Shown: positions 7,868 to 17,291 of the stretch, in pieces
How the letters are laid out: every line of letters begins with the position of its first letter
How positions within the stretch are numbered: the first letter of the stretch is position 1
From: an uncultured Lachnospiraceae bacterium
GTDB lineage: Bacteria; Bacillota; Clostridia; Lachnospirales; Lachnospiraceae
Assembly (NCBI GenBank): GCA_900317585.1
Contig: ONHG01000001.1
Span: 1-64,000, forward strand
DNA length: 64,000 nucleotides
Reading direction: 5' to 3'
Program-made: the position numbers and the translations under genes
Notes under the pieces: model-generated
Databases searched by the model: none
Told to the model about the DNA's origin: nothing
The model's input: only the letters and a program-made list of their open reading frames with translations

Positions 7868-8929
7868 ATGGATGTTAAAAAAATTTTAAAGGAAGCAACT
7901 GACAACGGAGCATCCGATATTTTCATTGTTGCCGGACGCCCCTTAACATACAAATCAAAAGGAACCATGGAGTGCCTTAACGAAATAAAAATGATTCCGA
8001 AGGAAACCTTTGAATTTGTCACTGCCATATATGCACTGGCTGAAAGGGATATCTCACGTTTTGAAAAAACAGGTGATGATGATTTTTCATTTGCTATCCC
8101 CGGTGTTTCACGTTACAGAGTAAGTACCTTTAAACAGCGTGGCTCCTACTCTGCCGTGATACGTGTTATCTCATTTACGCTGCCACAACCAAGCGATCTT
8201 CACATACCTCAGGCTGTTATGGATTTAGCCAACACTAACAACGGTATGGTTCTGGTAACCGGTCCTGCAGGAAGCGGTAAATCAACTACCCTAGCGTGTA
8301 TTATCGACAAAATCAACCACGAAAAAGAGGAGCACATTATCACTCTTGAGGATCCTCTTGAGTTTTTACACCGACACGAAAAATCTATCGTCTCACAGCG
8401 CGAAATAAACACTGATACCGAAAGCTACCTGACCGCACTGCGCGCTGCACTGCGTCAAAGCCCTGATGTCATTCTGCTTGGAGAAATGCGTGATTACGAG
8501 ACAATCAATACCGCTGTCACAGCCGCTGAGACAGGTCATCTTATTTTTTCATCACTGCACACCATCGGTGCCGCTAATACAATCGACCGAATAATTGATG
8601 CTTTTCCCGCATCACAGCAGCATCAGATTTCCATCCAGCTTGCCTCTGTACTGCAGGCAGTTGTTGGGCAGAAACTCCTGCCTTCTATAAGTGGTGAGAT
8701 GATTCCTGTATTTGAAATCATGGTACTCACACCGGCAATAAGAAACTTAATCCGTGAGGGAAAGGTACACCAGATTGACGGCATTATCTATACCTCTGCT
8801 GCTGAGAATATGATTGCTATGGATACTAGCATCTACAATTTGTACAATGCCGGTGTAATCAGCAAGCAGGTGGCAATCAGTGAAGCTACCAACCCTGAAA
8901 TGATGACAAAGAGAATTAATATAAACTAG
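7868..8929 (+). CDS. PilT-like type IV pilus retraction ATPase
   Basis: This 353-residue AAA-type secretion ATPase carries the full PilT signature: N-terminal ASDIF segment (15-19), Walker A GPAGSGKSTT (132-141), the Asp box ITLEDPLEF, Walker B DVILLGEMRD (200-209), the His box GHLIFSSLHTIGAANTIDRI and the PilT-specific AIRNLIREGK (290-299). Length is typical of PilT. The start at 7868 is chosen because GGAGG sits eight bases upstream; an ATG 15 bases earlier overlaps that site. It is the only ATPase of the operon and closes it; a strong terminator follows. PilT motors normally depolymerise pili, so this may be a retraction-only or dual-function motor. Confidence 0.95.
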   Translation: MDVKKILKEATDNGASDIFIVAGRPLTYKSKGTMECLNEIKMIPKETFEFVTAIYALAERDISRFEKTGDDDFSFAIPGVSRYRVSTFKQRGSYSAVIRVISFTLPQPSDLHIPQAVMDLANTNNGMVLVTGPAGSGKSTTLACIIDKINHEKEEHIITLEDPLEFLHRHEKSIVSQREINTDTESYLTALRAALRQSPDVILLGEMRDYETINTAVTAAETGHLIFSSLHTIGAANTIDRIIDAFPASQQHQISIQLASVLQAVVGQKLLPSISGEMIPVFEIMVLTPAIRNLIREGKVHQIDGIIYTSAAENMIAMDTSIYNLYNAGVISKQVAISEATNPEMMTKRININ

Positions 8930-8985
8930 CTTTGAATAAACCTGCTTTGAGGGAAGTTTACTTCTTCGTACCTGACGGCTATATA

Positions 8986-9035
8986 AAAAGCCCCATCATA
9001 TAAACCTGTTTAATGGCTTATATGACGGGGCTTTT
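8986..9035. terminator. Bidirectional intrinsic terminator between the PilT-like gene and purB
   Basis: Arms 8986-9003 and 9018-9035 (AAAAGCCCC... / ...GGGGCTTTT) pair over 18 positions with one mismatch that becomes a wobble on the minus strand. T runs follow on both strands, so it can end both convergent operons. Confidence 0.9.
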
Positions 9036-9065
9036 CGTCTTAGAAAAATATATTTATATTTTAAT

Positions 9066-10517
9066 TTATACGTTAATCTCTGCCTTTACTCCACTCTCAT
9101 CCTTATGTGCTTCAAGCACAGGATTAACTACATCACGCAGATATACTTCTACCTGACGAGGTGCACGTCCCACATAAAGCTCAGGCTTAAGGTTCTTTTC
9201 GATATCAGCCTTTGTCAATCCGAATGCAGGATCTGCAGCGATTAAGTCTACGAGGTTATTTTCTTTTCCCTCTTCCTTTACTGTCTTTCCTGCCTGCATT
9301 GAGAGCTGTCTGATCCTCTCATGGAGCTCCTGACGATTTCCACCGTTCTTTACAGCATCCATCATGATGTTCTCTGTTGCCATGAATGGTATCTCTGCCA
9401 TAAAGTGCTTTTCAATAACCTTTGGATATACTACCAGTCCATCCACCACATTGAGGCAAAGGTCAAGTATTCCGTCTATTGCAAGGAAGCCCTCAGGTAT
9501 TGAAAGACGCTTGTTTGCAGAATCATCAAGTGTTCTCTCAAACCACTGTGTAGCTGAAGTAATTGCAGGATTCATTACATCTGCAAGAACATATCTTGAA
9601 AGAGATGCAATTCTCTCACTTCTCATAGGATTTCTCTTGTATGCCATGGCTGATGAGCCAATCTGGTTCTTCTCAAACGGCTCCTCTACTTCCTTAAGAT
9701 GCTGGAGCAGTCTGATATCGTTTGACATCTTTGTAGCTGATGCTGCGATGCCTGCGAGTACATTTACCACTCTTGTATCTACCTTACGGGAATATGTCTG
9801 ACCAGACACCGGATAACAATCCTTAAAGCCCATCTTCTTTGCAATCATTGGATCTATCTTGTCTATTGTCTCATTGTCTCCGTTGAAGAGCTCAAGGAAG
9901 CTGGCCTGTGTTCCTGTGGTGCCCTTTGAGCCAAGGAGCTTTAATGTACCCTGCACATACTCTAAATCCTCGAGATCCAGCATAAACTCATTCAGCCACA
10001 GTGTGGCACGCTTTCCAACTGTTGTCGGCTGTGCCGGCTGGAAATGTGTAAATGCAAGAGTTGGCTGATTCTTATACTTATCAGCAAAGTTTGCAAGCTC
10101 TGCAATAACACTTATAAGCTTTTTGTGAACAAGCTTTAATGCTTCATTCATGATGATGATATCTGTATTGTCACCTACATAGCATGAGGTTGCTCCAAGG
10201 TGTATAATTCCTGCTGCCTTAGGGCACTGCTGTCCATATGCATAGACATGGCTCATTACATCGTGACGCACAAGCTTCTCACGCTCCTTTGCCACATCAT
10301 AATTGATGTCATCCACATGTGCCTTTAATTCATCAATCTGTTCCTGTGTGATAACCGGCTTGCCATCCTGTGAAAGCCCAAGCTCCATCTCAGTCTCTGC
10401 AAGAGCAATCCAGAGCTTTCTCCAAGTGGTAAATTTCATATCCTGCGAAAAAATATACTGCATCTCTTTGCTGGCATAGCGCTCAGAAAGAGGACTTGTG
10501 TATCTGTCTGTACTCAT
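9066..10517 (-). CDS. purB: Adenylosuccinate lyase
   Basis: PurB removes fumarate from SAICAR and from adenylosuccinate in purine synthesis. The 483-residue protein starts MSTDRYTSPLSERYAS with AAGGAGAG upstream and carries the fumarase/aspartase superfamily signature GSSAMAYKRNPMRSERI, plus the H-containing HLGATSCYVGDNTDI and catalytic-loop regions. It is somewhat longer than the ~430-residue Bacillus enzyme and closer to the eukaryote-like/clostridial form. It is the last gene of purC-purF-purB, 13 bp after purF, and ends before the shared terminator at 8986-9035. Confidence 0.97.
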   Translation of the reverse strand: MSTDRYTSPLSERYASKEMQYIFSQDMKFTTWRKLWIALAETEMELGLSQDGKPVITQEQIDELKAHVDDINYDVAKEREKLVRHDVMSHVYAYGQQCPKAAGIIHLGATSCYVGDNTDIIIMNEALKLVHKKLISVIAELANFADKYKNQPTLAFTHFQPAQPTTVGKRATLWLNEFMLDLEDLEYVQGTLKLLGSKGTTGTQASFLELFNGDNETIDKIDPMIAKKMGFKDCYPVSGQTYSRKVDTRVVNVLAGIAASATKMSNDIRLLQHLKEVEEPFEKNQIGSSAMAYKRNPMRSERIASLSRYVLADVMNPAITSATQWFERTLDDSANKRLSIPEGFLAIDGILDLCLNVVDGLVVYPKVIEKHFMAEIPFMATENIMMDAVKNGGNRQELHERIRQLSMQAGKTVKEEGKENNLVDLIAADPAFGLTKADIEKNLKPELYVGRAPRQVEVYLRDVVNPVLEAHKDESGVKAEINV

Positions 10518-10530
10518 ATTCTCTCCTTTA

Positions 10531-12093
10531 TTAGCGATTAAGCATTTTTCTCTCGAGGTCTATTTCTTTATCAAAATACTCGCCTCTGATATCATCCTTC
10601 GGTGGCTCCATCGGATATTTTCCTGTGAAACAGCCCCTGCAGATTGGCAGTCCCTCTACCATCTCATCAAGTCTGTCAATTCCAAGGTAGCCTAAAGAAT
10701 CTGCACCTATAATCTGTCTGATATCCTCAATAGTCCTGTTGTAAGCGATAAGCTGCTCTCTTGCAGGAATATCTGTACCGAAATAGCAAGGCCATAAGAA
10801 TGGCGGTGAACTGATACGCACATGTACCTCTGTGGCCCCCGCCTCTCTTAACATACGCACTATTCTGTCTGAGGTTGTTCCTCGCACAATTGAATCATCA
10901 ATCATAACAACTCTCTTGCCCTTAACAGCCTCCTTTAATACATTGAGCTTTATCTGCACGCTTGATTCACGGCTTGACTGCTTAGGCTTGATAAATGTCC
11001 TGCCGACATAACTGTTCTTGACAAATGCTGTGCCATATGGAATGCCTGACTCAAGTGAATAACCAAGAGCAGCGGCATTTCCTGATTCCGGTACTCCTGT
11101 CACGATATCAGCCTCAACCGGTGAATCAATTGCAAGGAATCTACCAGCCTTAATACGGCTGCCATACACGCTTACTCCGTCAATATGGCTGTCAGGTCTT
11201 GCGAAATAAATGTATTCAAACACGCATCTGGCCTGTTTTTCAGGGGCAAGTGCCATAGTCATATCAGACTCAATGCCCTTTTCAGGAGTGATGGTGATAA
11301 CCTCTCCCGGCTCTACATCCCTGACAAACTCTGCACCGATTGTATCAAGCGCACAGGTCTCAGATGTGACAATATATGCATTGTCTCTCTTTCCGATGCA
11401 AAGAGGCTTAAAACCAAATGGGTCTCGGGCTGCAATAAGCTTTCTCGGGCTCTCAACCACAAGTGCATAGGCTCCCTTAAGCTTCTGGCAGGCACGTCTG
11501 ACCGCCTCCTCCGCTGTTTTTGAGTTAAGACGTTCTCTTGCGATATGATAAGCTATAACCTCAGAGTCGATTGTGGTCTGGAAAATTGCTCCTGTATACT
11601 CAAGCTCCTTGCGAAGCTCCTTTGCGTTAATGAGGTTTCCGTTGTGTGCCATGGCAAGTGTGCCCTTGACATAATTTAATACGAGAGGCTGTGCATTCTC
11701 ACGTGTTGATGAGCCTGCTGTTGAATAGCGCACATGTCCCACTCCGATATCACCCTTCATAGGCTCTAAGATATCAGGAGTAAAAACCTCATTTACAAGG
11801 CCCATACCCTTGTGTGTGGTCACCTTTCCCTTTGGTCCGTGTGTATCACTCACTGCAATACCACAGCTTTCCTGTCCTCTGTGCTGAAGCGCAAAAAGAC
11901 CATAATAGATAGTGGATGCGACATCTCCTCCATCAAAATCATACATGCCGAACACACCACACTCCTCATGAAGCTCATCAAATACATGGTTATGCTCGTC
12001 AATATCAGAACACCTTTCTAATTTTGTACCGATATGACTTTTTATATCTATACTAGTATTTATATACTGATTTATGTTATTGTCCTGGTTCAT
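10531..12093 (-). CDS. purF: Amidophosphoribosyltransferase
   Basis: PurF makes phosphoribosylamine from PRPP and glutamine, the first committed purine step. The start at 12093 (MNQDNNINQY) has GGAG upstream, giving 520 residues. The glutaminase nucleophile is Cys45 in ECGVFGMYD, so a 44-residue leader must be removed; the Bacillus propeptide is about 11 residues. The PRPP-binding loop is VVMIDDSIVRGTTS. Cysteines in QARCVFEY, PCYFGTD and CRGC match the 4Fe-4S ligands of the oxygen-sensitive Bacillus-type enzyme. A clear Type II PRTase follows the Ntn domain. It sits between purC (49 bp) and purB (13 bp). Confidence 0.97.
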   Translation of the reverse strand: MNQDNNINQYINTSIDIKSHIGTKLERCSDIDEHNHVFDELHEECGVFGMYDFDGGDVASTIYYGLFALQHRGQESCGIAVSDTHGPKGKVTTHKGMGLVNEVFTPDILEPMKGDIGVGHVRYSTAGSSTRENAQPLVLNYVKGTLAMAHNGNLINAKELRKELEYTGAIFQTTIDSEVIAYHIARERLNSKTAEEAVRRACQKLKGAYALVVESPRKLIAARDPFGFKPLCIGKRDNAYIVTSETCALDTIGAEFVRDVEPGEVITITPEKGIESDMTMALAPEKQARCVFEYIYFARPDSHIDGVSVYGSRIKAGRFLAIDSPVEADIVTGVPESGNAAALGYSLESGIPYGTAFVKNSYVGRTFIKPKQSSRESSVQIKLNVLKEAVKGKRVVMIDDSIVRGTTSDRIVRMLREAGATEVHVRISSPPFLWPCYFGTDIPAREQLIAYNRTIEDIRQIIGADSLGYLGIDRLDEMVEGLPICRGCFTGKYPMEPPKDDIRGEYFDKEIDLERKMLNR

Positions 12094-12142
12094 AATATCT
12101 CCGTTTATAATTGCGAAATAGTAACGCGGAATAAATAATATA

Positions 12143-13018
12143 TTAGCGACTGAATTTGCTTCCTGTAAGAAGCTCAAATGCCTCTTTATATTTCTCTACA
12201 GTCTTCACAACAACCTCATCAGGTAAAAGAAGGTCATTGTCCGGATTTGCCTTGAGCCAGTCTCTTACATACTGCTTGTCAAATGAAGGCTGTCCCTGTC
12301 CAGGCTTATATCCATCAAGTGGCCAGAAGCGTGAGCTGTCAGGTGTGAGCATCTCATCGGCAAGCACTACCTCACCCTGCTCATTTAAGCCAAACTCAAA
12401 CTTGGTATCTGCGATGATGATGCCCTTTGTAAGAGCATACTCTGCACATTTCTTGTAGAGAGCAATTGTATAATCGCGAATCTTCTCTGCGTACTCTCTG
12501 CCCTTCTCAGGATAAATCTTCTCTAATACTTCTACTGATTTTTCGAATGAGATATTCTCATCATGATCTCCAAGATCAGCCTTGGTAGATGGTGTATAAA
12601 TAGGCTCAGGGAGCTTATCAGACTCAACAAATCCCTCCGGAAGTCTGATTCCGCAGACTGTACCGTTCTCCTGGTAGCTTGCCCAGCCGCTTCCTGTGAT
12701 ATATCCACGAACTATACACTCGATTGGAAGCATCTCAAGCTTCTTGCAGAGCATGCTGTTTCCGTTGAACCTGTCCTGACCGAAGAACTCCGGCATATCC
12801 TTTGTGTCTACTGAAATCATATGGTTAGGAACAACATCCTTTGTGAATTCAAACCAGAACTTAGACATCTGTGTGAGGATGGCTCCCTTGTCTGTAATTT
12901 TATTCTTTAAAATATGGTCAAAAGCGGAAATACGATCTGTTGCGACCATAATAAGGCTGTCCCCGTTATCATATACTTCTCTTACTTTTCCTTCTTTGAA
13001 TGGTTTAAATTCCTGCAT
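12143..13018 (-). CDS. purC: Phosphoribosylaminoimidazole-succinocarboxamide synthase (SAICAR synthetase)
   Basis: PurC joins aspartate to CAIR using ATP. This 291-residue protein shows GKVREVYDNGDSLIMVATDRISAFD at the N-terminus (ATP-binding glycine-rich strand pair and the DRISAFD motif), the ECIVRGYITGSGW signature and ADTKFEFG near residue 200. Length is that of the longer yeast/clostridial-type PurC. GGAGG precedes the start and a sigma-A promoter lies at 13073-13102, so purC heads the purC-purF-purB operon. No purine riboswitch was recognised in the short leader. Confidence 0.97.
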   Translation of the reverse strand: MQEFKPFKEGKVREVYDNGDSLIMVATDRISAFDHILKNKITDKGAILTQMSKFWFEFTKDVVPNHMISVDTKDMPEFFGQDRFNGNSMLCKKLEMLPIECIVRGYITGSGWASYQENGTVCGIRLPEGFVESDKLPEPIYTPSTKADLGDHDENISFEKSVEVLEKIYPEKGREYAEKIRDYTIALYKKCAEYALTKGIIIADTKFEFGLNEQGEVVLADEMLTPDSSRFWPLDGYKPGQGQPSFDKQYVRDWLKANPDNDLLLPDEVVVKTVEKYKEAFELLTGSKFSR

Positions 13019-13072
13019 GATTGTCCTCCATCTTATGTGTAATTTATTTTACAAATCAAATGCTACTTTTAA

Positions 13073-13102
13073 ATTATATACCAGCTCAATTTGTAAAGTC
13101 AA
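13073..13102 (-). promoter_or_regulatory. Sigma-A-type promoter for purC-purF-purB
   Basis: Minus-strand -35 TTGACT (13102-13097) and -10 TATAAT (13078-13073), spacer 18 bp, about 55 bp ahead of purC. Confidence 0.75.
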
Positions 13103-13182
13103 CGTATATTATAAGTTTTTTTAAATAATTTTACACTATTTATAAGCAATTCTTATATTTATTATTATATCTTTAATATATC

Positions 13183-13224
13183 AAAACAAAAGCTCCGGTT
13201 CAAACCCTTTGTCTGCGCCGGAGC
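13183..13224 (-). terminator. Intrinsic terminator after gpmI
   Basis: GCTCCGG (minus, 13224-13218) pairs with CCGGAGC (13198-13192), followed by TTTTGTTTTG. It closes the glycolytic cluster. Confidence 0.88.
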
Positions 13225-13240
13225 CTATATAATACAAATT

Positions 13241-14782
13241 TTATTTAACGATAAGTGACTTTCCTGTCATCTCTTTTGGCTGTGGAAGTCCCATAATCTC
13301 AAGCAGTGTTGGAGCGATATCTGCAAGACATCCGCCCTCACGAAGCTTGTAAGAAGGGTCAGCGTTTACAAGAATGAAAGGAACAGGATTGGTTGTATGA
13401 GCTGTATGAGGTTTTCCTGTCTCATAATCAATCATCTTCTCTGCGTTTCCGTGGTCAGCACAGATGAATAATACTCCATCCACATCCTTGATTGCCTGCA
13501 CTGCATCACCTACGAGTGAATCAACTCTCTCAACAGCTTTTACAGCAGCCGGGATCACACCTGTATGTCCAACCATGTCAGGGTTAGCAAAGTTGATGAT
13601 AATAACATCATACTTATCTGACTTGATAGCCTCAACAAGATCCATTCCAACCTCAGGAGCGCTCATCTCAGGCTTTAAGTCATATGTTGCAACGTCCTTA
13701 GGACTGTTTACAAGAAGACGTGCCTCATCGATATTCGGCTCCTCTACTCCACCATTAAAGAAAAAGGTTACGTGTGCATACTTCTCTGTCTCTGCGAGAC
13801 GAAGCTGTTTCTTGCCATTTGATGCAAGATACTCACCAAATGTATTCTTGATTTCTTCCTTCTCAAAAGCGATAAGCTTGTTAGGAATTGACTCGTCATA
13901 ATCCTTGAAGCATACAAATGTTGTCTTAAGGAATGGGCGCTCAAAGCCAGTAAACTTATCATCGCAAAATGCTCTTGTCATCTCACGAGCACGGTCCGGA
14001 CGGAAGTTGAAGAAGATAACAGAATCATTGTCCTTTACAACAGATACCGGTGTGCCATCCTCGTTTGTGATAACTGTAGGAAGCACGAACTCATCTGTAA
14101 CGTCATTTGCGTATGACTCCTCCATAGCCTTTACAGGGCATGTAGCTTTTACGCCTTCACCCTTAGTGAGTGAATCATAAGCCTTCTGCACACGGTCCCA
14201 GTTGTTATCTCTGTCCATTGCATAGTAACGTCCTGAAAGAGATGCAATCTTTCCTACACCGATTTCCTTCATCTTGGCGAGAAGCTGCTCAATATAGCCC
14301 TTGCCTGATGCAGGAGGTGTGTCACGACCATCAAGGAAGGCGTGTACATATACTCTGTCAAAATTCTCTTTCTTGCAAAGCTCAAGAAGTCCGTAAAGAT
14401 GCTCGATATGGCTGTGAACTCCACCATCTGAAAGAAGTCCCCAAAGATGCAGATCGGAGTCATTCTTCTTGCAGTTTTCGATTGCAGAAATTAATACCTT
14501 GTTCTTGAAGAAATCACCATCAGCAATTGCCTTTGTGATTCTTGTAAGATCCTGATATATGATACGGCCTGCGCCGATATTCATATGTCCTACCTCAGAG
14601 TTTCCCATCTGTCCGTCAGGAAGTCCAACTGCAAGACCTGAAGCTGCGCCCTTTACAAAAGGACACTCTGCCATCAATTTATCCATAACAGGGGTATTTG
14701 CCATAGCTATGGCATTTCCCTCTTTGTGGTCACTTAAGCCGTAACCATCAAGTACCATTAATACTACCGGTTTCTTACTCAT
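13241..14782 (-). CDS. gpmI: 2,3-bisphosphoglycerate-independent phosphoglycerate mutase
   Basis: This manganese-dependent enzyme of the alkaline phosphatase superfamily interconverts 3- and 2-phosphoglycerate in glycolysis. The 513 residues match family length. The metal-binding LMVLDGYG opens the protein and the phosphorylated nucleophile is Ser62 in GQMGNSEVGHMNIG; later metal ligands are visible in NFANPDMVGHTG and ICADHGNAEKM. GAGG precedes the ATG. It is the last gene of gap-pgk-tpiA-gpmI, separated from tpiA by a 177-bp gap holding two strong inverted repeats. Enolase is not in this window. Confidence 0.97.
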   Translation of the reverse strand: MSKKPVVLMVLDGYGLSDHKEGNAIAMANTPVMDKLMAECPFVKGAASGLAVGLPDGQMGNSEVGHMNIGAGRIIYQDLTRITKAIADGDFFKNKVLISAIENCKKNDSDLHLWGLLSDGGVHSHIEHLYGLLELCKKENFDRVYVHAFLDGRDTPPASGKGYIEQLLAKMKEIGVGKIASLSGRYYAMDRDNNWDRVQKAYDSLTKGEGVKATCPVKAMEESYANDVTDEFVLPTVITNEDGTPVSVVKDNDSVIFFNFRPDRAREMTRAFCDDKFTGFERPFLKTTFVCFKDYDESIPNKLIAFEKEEIKNTFGEYLASNGKKQLRLAETEKYAHVTFFFNGGVEEPNIDEARLLVNSPKDVATYDLKPEMSAPEVGMDLVEAIKSDKYDVIIINFANPDMVGHTGVIPAAVKAVERVDSLVGDAVQAIKDVDGVLFICADHGNAEKMIDYETGKPHTAHTTNPVPFILVNADPSYKLREGGCLADIAPTLLEIMGLPQPKEMTGKSLIVK

Positions 14783-14808
14783 TTATATTTCCTCTATTCT
14801 TCATATGA

Positions 14809-14915
14809 GGCTTGCAAAATGCTCTATTACAGTGACATATGCAAGCCCGCAAAAAATTTCATTACATAATAAATGCCACTAAATGCAGCTAAGCTGGTGA
14901 ATTTAGTGACATTTA
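14809..14915 (-). repeat. Two strong inverted repeats in the tpiA-gpmI gap
   Basis: GGCTTGCA (14809-14816) pairs with TGCAAGCC (14840-14847), and TAAATGCCACTAAAT (14870-14884) pairs with ATTTAGTGACATTTA (14901-14915) with one mismatch and four further base pairs outside. Neither is followed at once by a T run, so they look more like mRNA stability or processing structures than terminators. Confidence 0.6.
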
Positions 14916-14959
14916 GTTATTGTGATTGTCAAATCAAATATTAAATTATGATTTAATAA

Positions 14960-15709
14960 TTACTTGTAGTTTACGATCTTTCCAAAATCAGCCTTGAGTG
15001 AAGCGCCACCAACTAATCCACCGTCGATGTCAGGCTTTGCAAAAAGCTCTGCTGCATTTCCTGCATTTACAGATCCGCCGTACTGGATACGAACTGAATC
15101 TGCTGTAGCCTGATCATAAATCTCTGCTACACACTCACGGATTGCACCGCAGACCTCCTGAGCCTGGTCAGAAGTAGCTGTCTTTCCTGTTCCGATTGCC
15201 CAGATTGGCTCGTAAGCGATAACCATGTTTGCAACATCTGATGCAGCAACACCTGCGAGATCTGACTTAATCTGAAGTCTGATCCAGTCAAGTGTAACAC
15301 CGCTCTCTCTCTGCTCAAGTGTCTCACCACAGCAAAGGATTGGTGTAAGTCCAGCCTCGATAGCCTTCTTTACCTTCTTGTTGAGAAGTGCGTCATCCTC
15401 TTTGAAGTAATCTCTTCTCTCTGAATGTCCGATGATAACATACTTAACACCTGCATCAAGAAGCATCTCTGCTGAGATTTCTCCTGTGTAAGCACCCTTC
15501 TCCTCAAAGTACATATTCTCTGCTCCAACAGCAACATTTGTACCCTTTAATGCTTCTACAACAGGTACGATGTCGATTGCAGGAACACAGTAAACAACTT
15601 CAACATCATCTGAAACTACGAGTGGTTTTAACTCTTCTACTAATTTAACAGCCTGGCTTGGAGTCATGTTCATCTTCCAGTTACCGGCTACAATTTTCTT
15701 TCTTGCCAT
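14960..15709 (-). CDS. tpiA: Triosephosphate isomerase
   Basis: TpiA interconverts dihydroxyacetone phosphate and glyceraldehyde 3-phosphate. The 249-residue TIM barrel starts [14 protein letters not shown] (substrate-binding Asn and Lys), with catalytic His in IIGHSERR, catalytic Glu in [11 protein letters not shown] and the phosphate-gripping YGGSVN and GGLVGGASL loops. The start is set by AAGGAGAT a few bases upstream; an upstream in-frame ATG covers that site. It lies 158 bp downstream of pgk, across a stretch holding an imperfect tandem repeat (15763-15855). Confidence 0.98.
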   Translation of the reverse strand: MARKKIVAGNWKMNMTPSQAVKLVEELKPLVVSDDVEVVYCVPAIDIVPVVEALKGTNVAVGAENMYFEEKGAYTGEISAEMLLDAGVKYVIIGHSERRDYFKEDDALLNKKVKKAIEAGLTPILCCGETLEQRESGVTLDWIRLQIKSDLAGVAASDVANMVIAYEPIWAIGTGKTATSDQAQEVCGAIRECVAEIYDQATADSVRIQYGGSVNAGNAAELFAKPDIDGGLVGGASLKADFGKIVNYK

Positions 15710-15762
15710 TTTATATCTCCTTGTATTTGTATACAAATATTTATTGTGGTAGTTCTTTTCGC

Positions 15763-15855
15763 TAAGTTCAACCTTCGCCTACAGCTCGGTTTCACTAATC
15801 TCAAAGAACGACCTCGCACTAAATTCAATCATCGCCTGCGGCTCGATTTCATTAA
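15763..15855 (-). repeat. Imperfect 36-bp direct repeat between pgk and tpiA
   Basis: Two copies, 15763-15798 and 15820-15855 (period 57), share TTCAA..., TCGCCT, GCTCG, TTTCA and TAA blocks; both begin taa(g/a)ttcaa and end ttca(c/t)taa. They differ at about six or seven positions. They are not in a reading frame continuous with either neighbour. Confidence 0.6.
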
Positions 15856-15867
15856 ACTGCTTTCGGC

Positions 15868-17100
15868 TTATTTATCATCAGCACAAGCTACGCCAGGAAG
15901 CTCCTTGCCCTCAAGGAACTCAAGGGAAGCACCGCCACCTGTTGAGATGTGGCTCATCTTGTCGCCAAGTCCCATCTGGTTAACTGCTGCAGCTGAATCT
16001 CCACCACCGATGATTGTGATAGCATCTGATTTAGCAAGTGCCTCTGCTACTGCAAGTGTACCTGCTGCAAGTGTTGGGTTCTCAAATACACCCATTGGTC
16101 CGTTCCATACAACAGTCTTAGCTGATGCAACAGCGTCAGCGAAAAGCTCACGTGTCTTAGGTCCTATATCACAGCCCTCACGGTCTGTAGGCATCTTGTC
16201 ATAATCATATGTCTCTGTCTCTACAGGAGCATCGATTGGATTTGGGAAATCCTTGATTGTAACTGCATCAACAGGAAGAAGAATCTTCTTTCCAAGTTTC
16301 TCTGCTTTTGCAAGCATCTCTTTACAGTAATCAATCTTTGTCTCATCAAGCATTGAGATACCAATCTCATAGCCCTGTGCTTTAAGGAATGTGTATGCCA
16401 TTCCACCACCGATGATAAGTGTATCAGCCTTCTCGAGGAGATTGTCGATAACATTGAGCTTGTCAGCTACTTTAGCTCCACCAAGAATAGCTACGAAAGG
16501 ACGTACAGGATTCTCTACTGCCTTGCCAAGGAAGTCAATTTCCTTCTGCATAAGGTATCCAACAACATTCTCTCCACCCTTAGCTGTGATGAACTTTGTA
16601 ACACCTGCTACAGAAGCATGTGCTCTATGAGCAGAACCGAAAGCGTCACATACATATACATCAGCAAGGTCAGCAAGCTCTTTTGCGAATGCATCTCCGG
16701 CTTCCTGTGGCTTTGTCTCCTCTTTGCCTCTGAAACGTGTATTCTGAAGAAGAACTACATCTCCCTCTTTCATCTCTGAAACAGCCTTTGTTGCAGCCTC
16801 TCCTGTTACGTTGTAGTCAGCTACAAATGTAACCTTCTGTCCAAGCTTAGCCTCAAGAGCTACAGCTACAGGAGCAAGTGACTCACCCTCGTTTGGTCCG
16901 TTTTTAACTTTTCCAAGGTGTGAGCAAAGGATAACCTTTCCACCGTCCTTGATTAATTTCTGGATTGTTGGAAGAGCTCCGTTGATACGGTTCTCATCTG
17001 TGATTTTTCCGTCCTTAAGTGGCACGTTGAAGTCACATCTAACGAGAACTCTCTTGCCTTTTACGTTGATATCATCAATTGATTTCTTGTTTAATGACAT
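15868..17100 (-). CDS. pgk: Phosphoglycerate kinase
   Basis: Pgk makes ATP from 1,3-bisphosphoglycerate in glycolysis. The 410-residue two-domain enzyme has the signature [13 protein letters not shown] at the N-terminus, the substrate-binding [12 protein letters not shown] and SHLGKVK, the basic patch AHRAHAS, and C-terminal nucleotide-binding GPMGVFENP and [12 protein letters not shown]. It is slightly longer than the Bacillus protein (394) because of insertions but intact. GGGAGG precedes the ATG. The leader between the gap terminator and the start contains a GGCAT/ATGCC hairpin (about 17121-17146). Confidence 0.98.
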   Translation of the reverse strand: MSLNKKSIDDINVKGKRVLVRCDFNVPLKDGKITDENRINGALPTIQKLIKDGGKVILCSHLGKVKNGPNEGESLAPVAVALEAKLGQKVTFVADYNVTGEAATKAVSEMKEGDVVLLQNTRFRGKEETKPQEAGDAFAKELADLADVYVCDAFGSAHRAHASVAGVTKFITAKGGENVVGYLMQKEIDFLGKAVENPVRPFVAILGGAKVADKLNVIDNLLEKADTLIIGGGMAYTFLKAQGYEIGISMLDETKIDYCKEMLAKAEKLGKKILLPVDAVTIKDFPNPIDAPVETETYDYDKMPTDREGCDIGPKTRELFADAVASAKTVVWNGPMGVFENPTLAAGTLAVAEALAKSDAITIIGGGDSAAAVNQMGLGDKMSHISTGGGASLEFLEGKELPGVACADDK

Positions 17101-17214
17101 AATATGTCCTCCCTTATTTCAAGGCATAAGCCATGTGGCCATGCCATATTGTGCATATTAAAAAATATAATTAATTCTACAATTCACAGATATTCAAAAG
17201 AAATAGCCATGCTT

Positions 17215-17248
17215 TAAAAAAAAGGCGCGGTTCAATTAAGACCGCGCC
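17215..17248 (-). terminator. Intrinsic terminator after gap
   Basis: GGCGCGGT (minus, 17248-17241) pairs with ACCGCGCC (17231-17224) and is followed by a run of eight or more T. It lies between gap and pgk, so it probably lowers pgk-tpiA-gpmI expression relative to gap. Confidence 0.93.
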
Positions 17249-17291
17249 CCTTGAGTAGTCTTGAGATATACTGTTCTTGTGGGTACAAGAA

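Noticed and set aside
9364-9801. Plus-strand frame within purB
   Set aside because: Antisense to conserved purB motifs, with no independent coding evidence.
15763-15855. CRISPR array
   Set aside because: Only two imperfect copies, no spacers of uniform length, and no cas genes.
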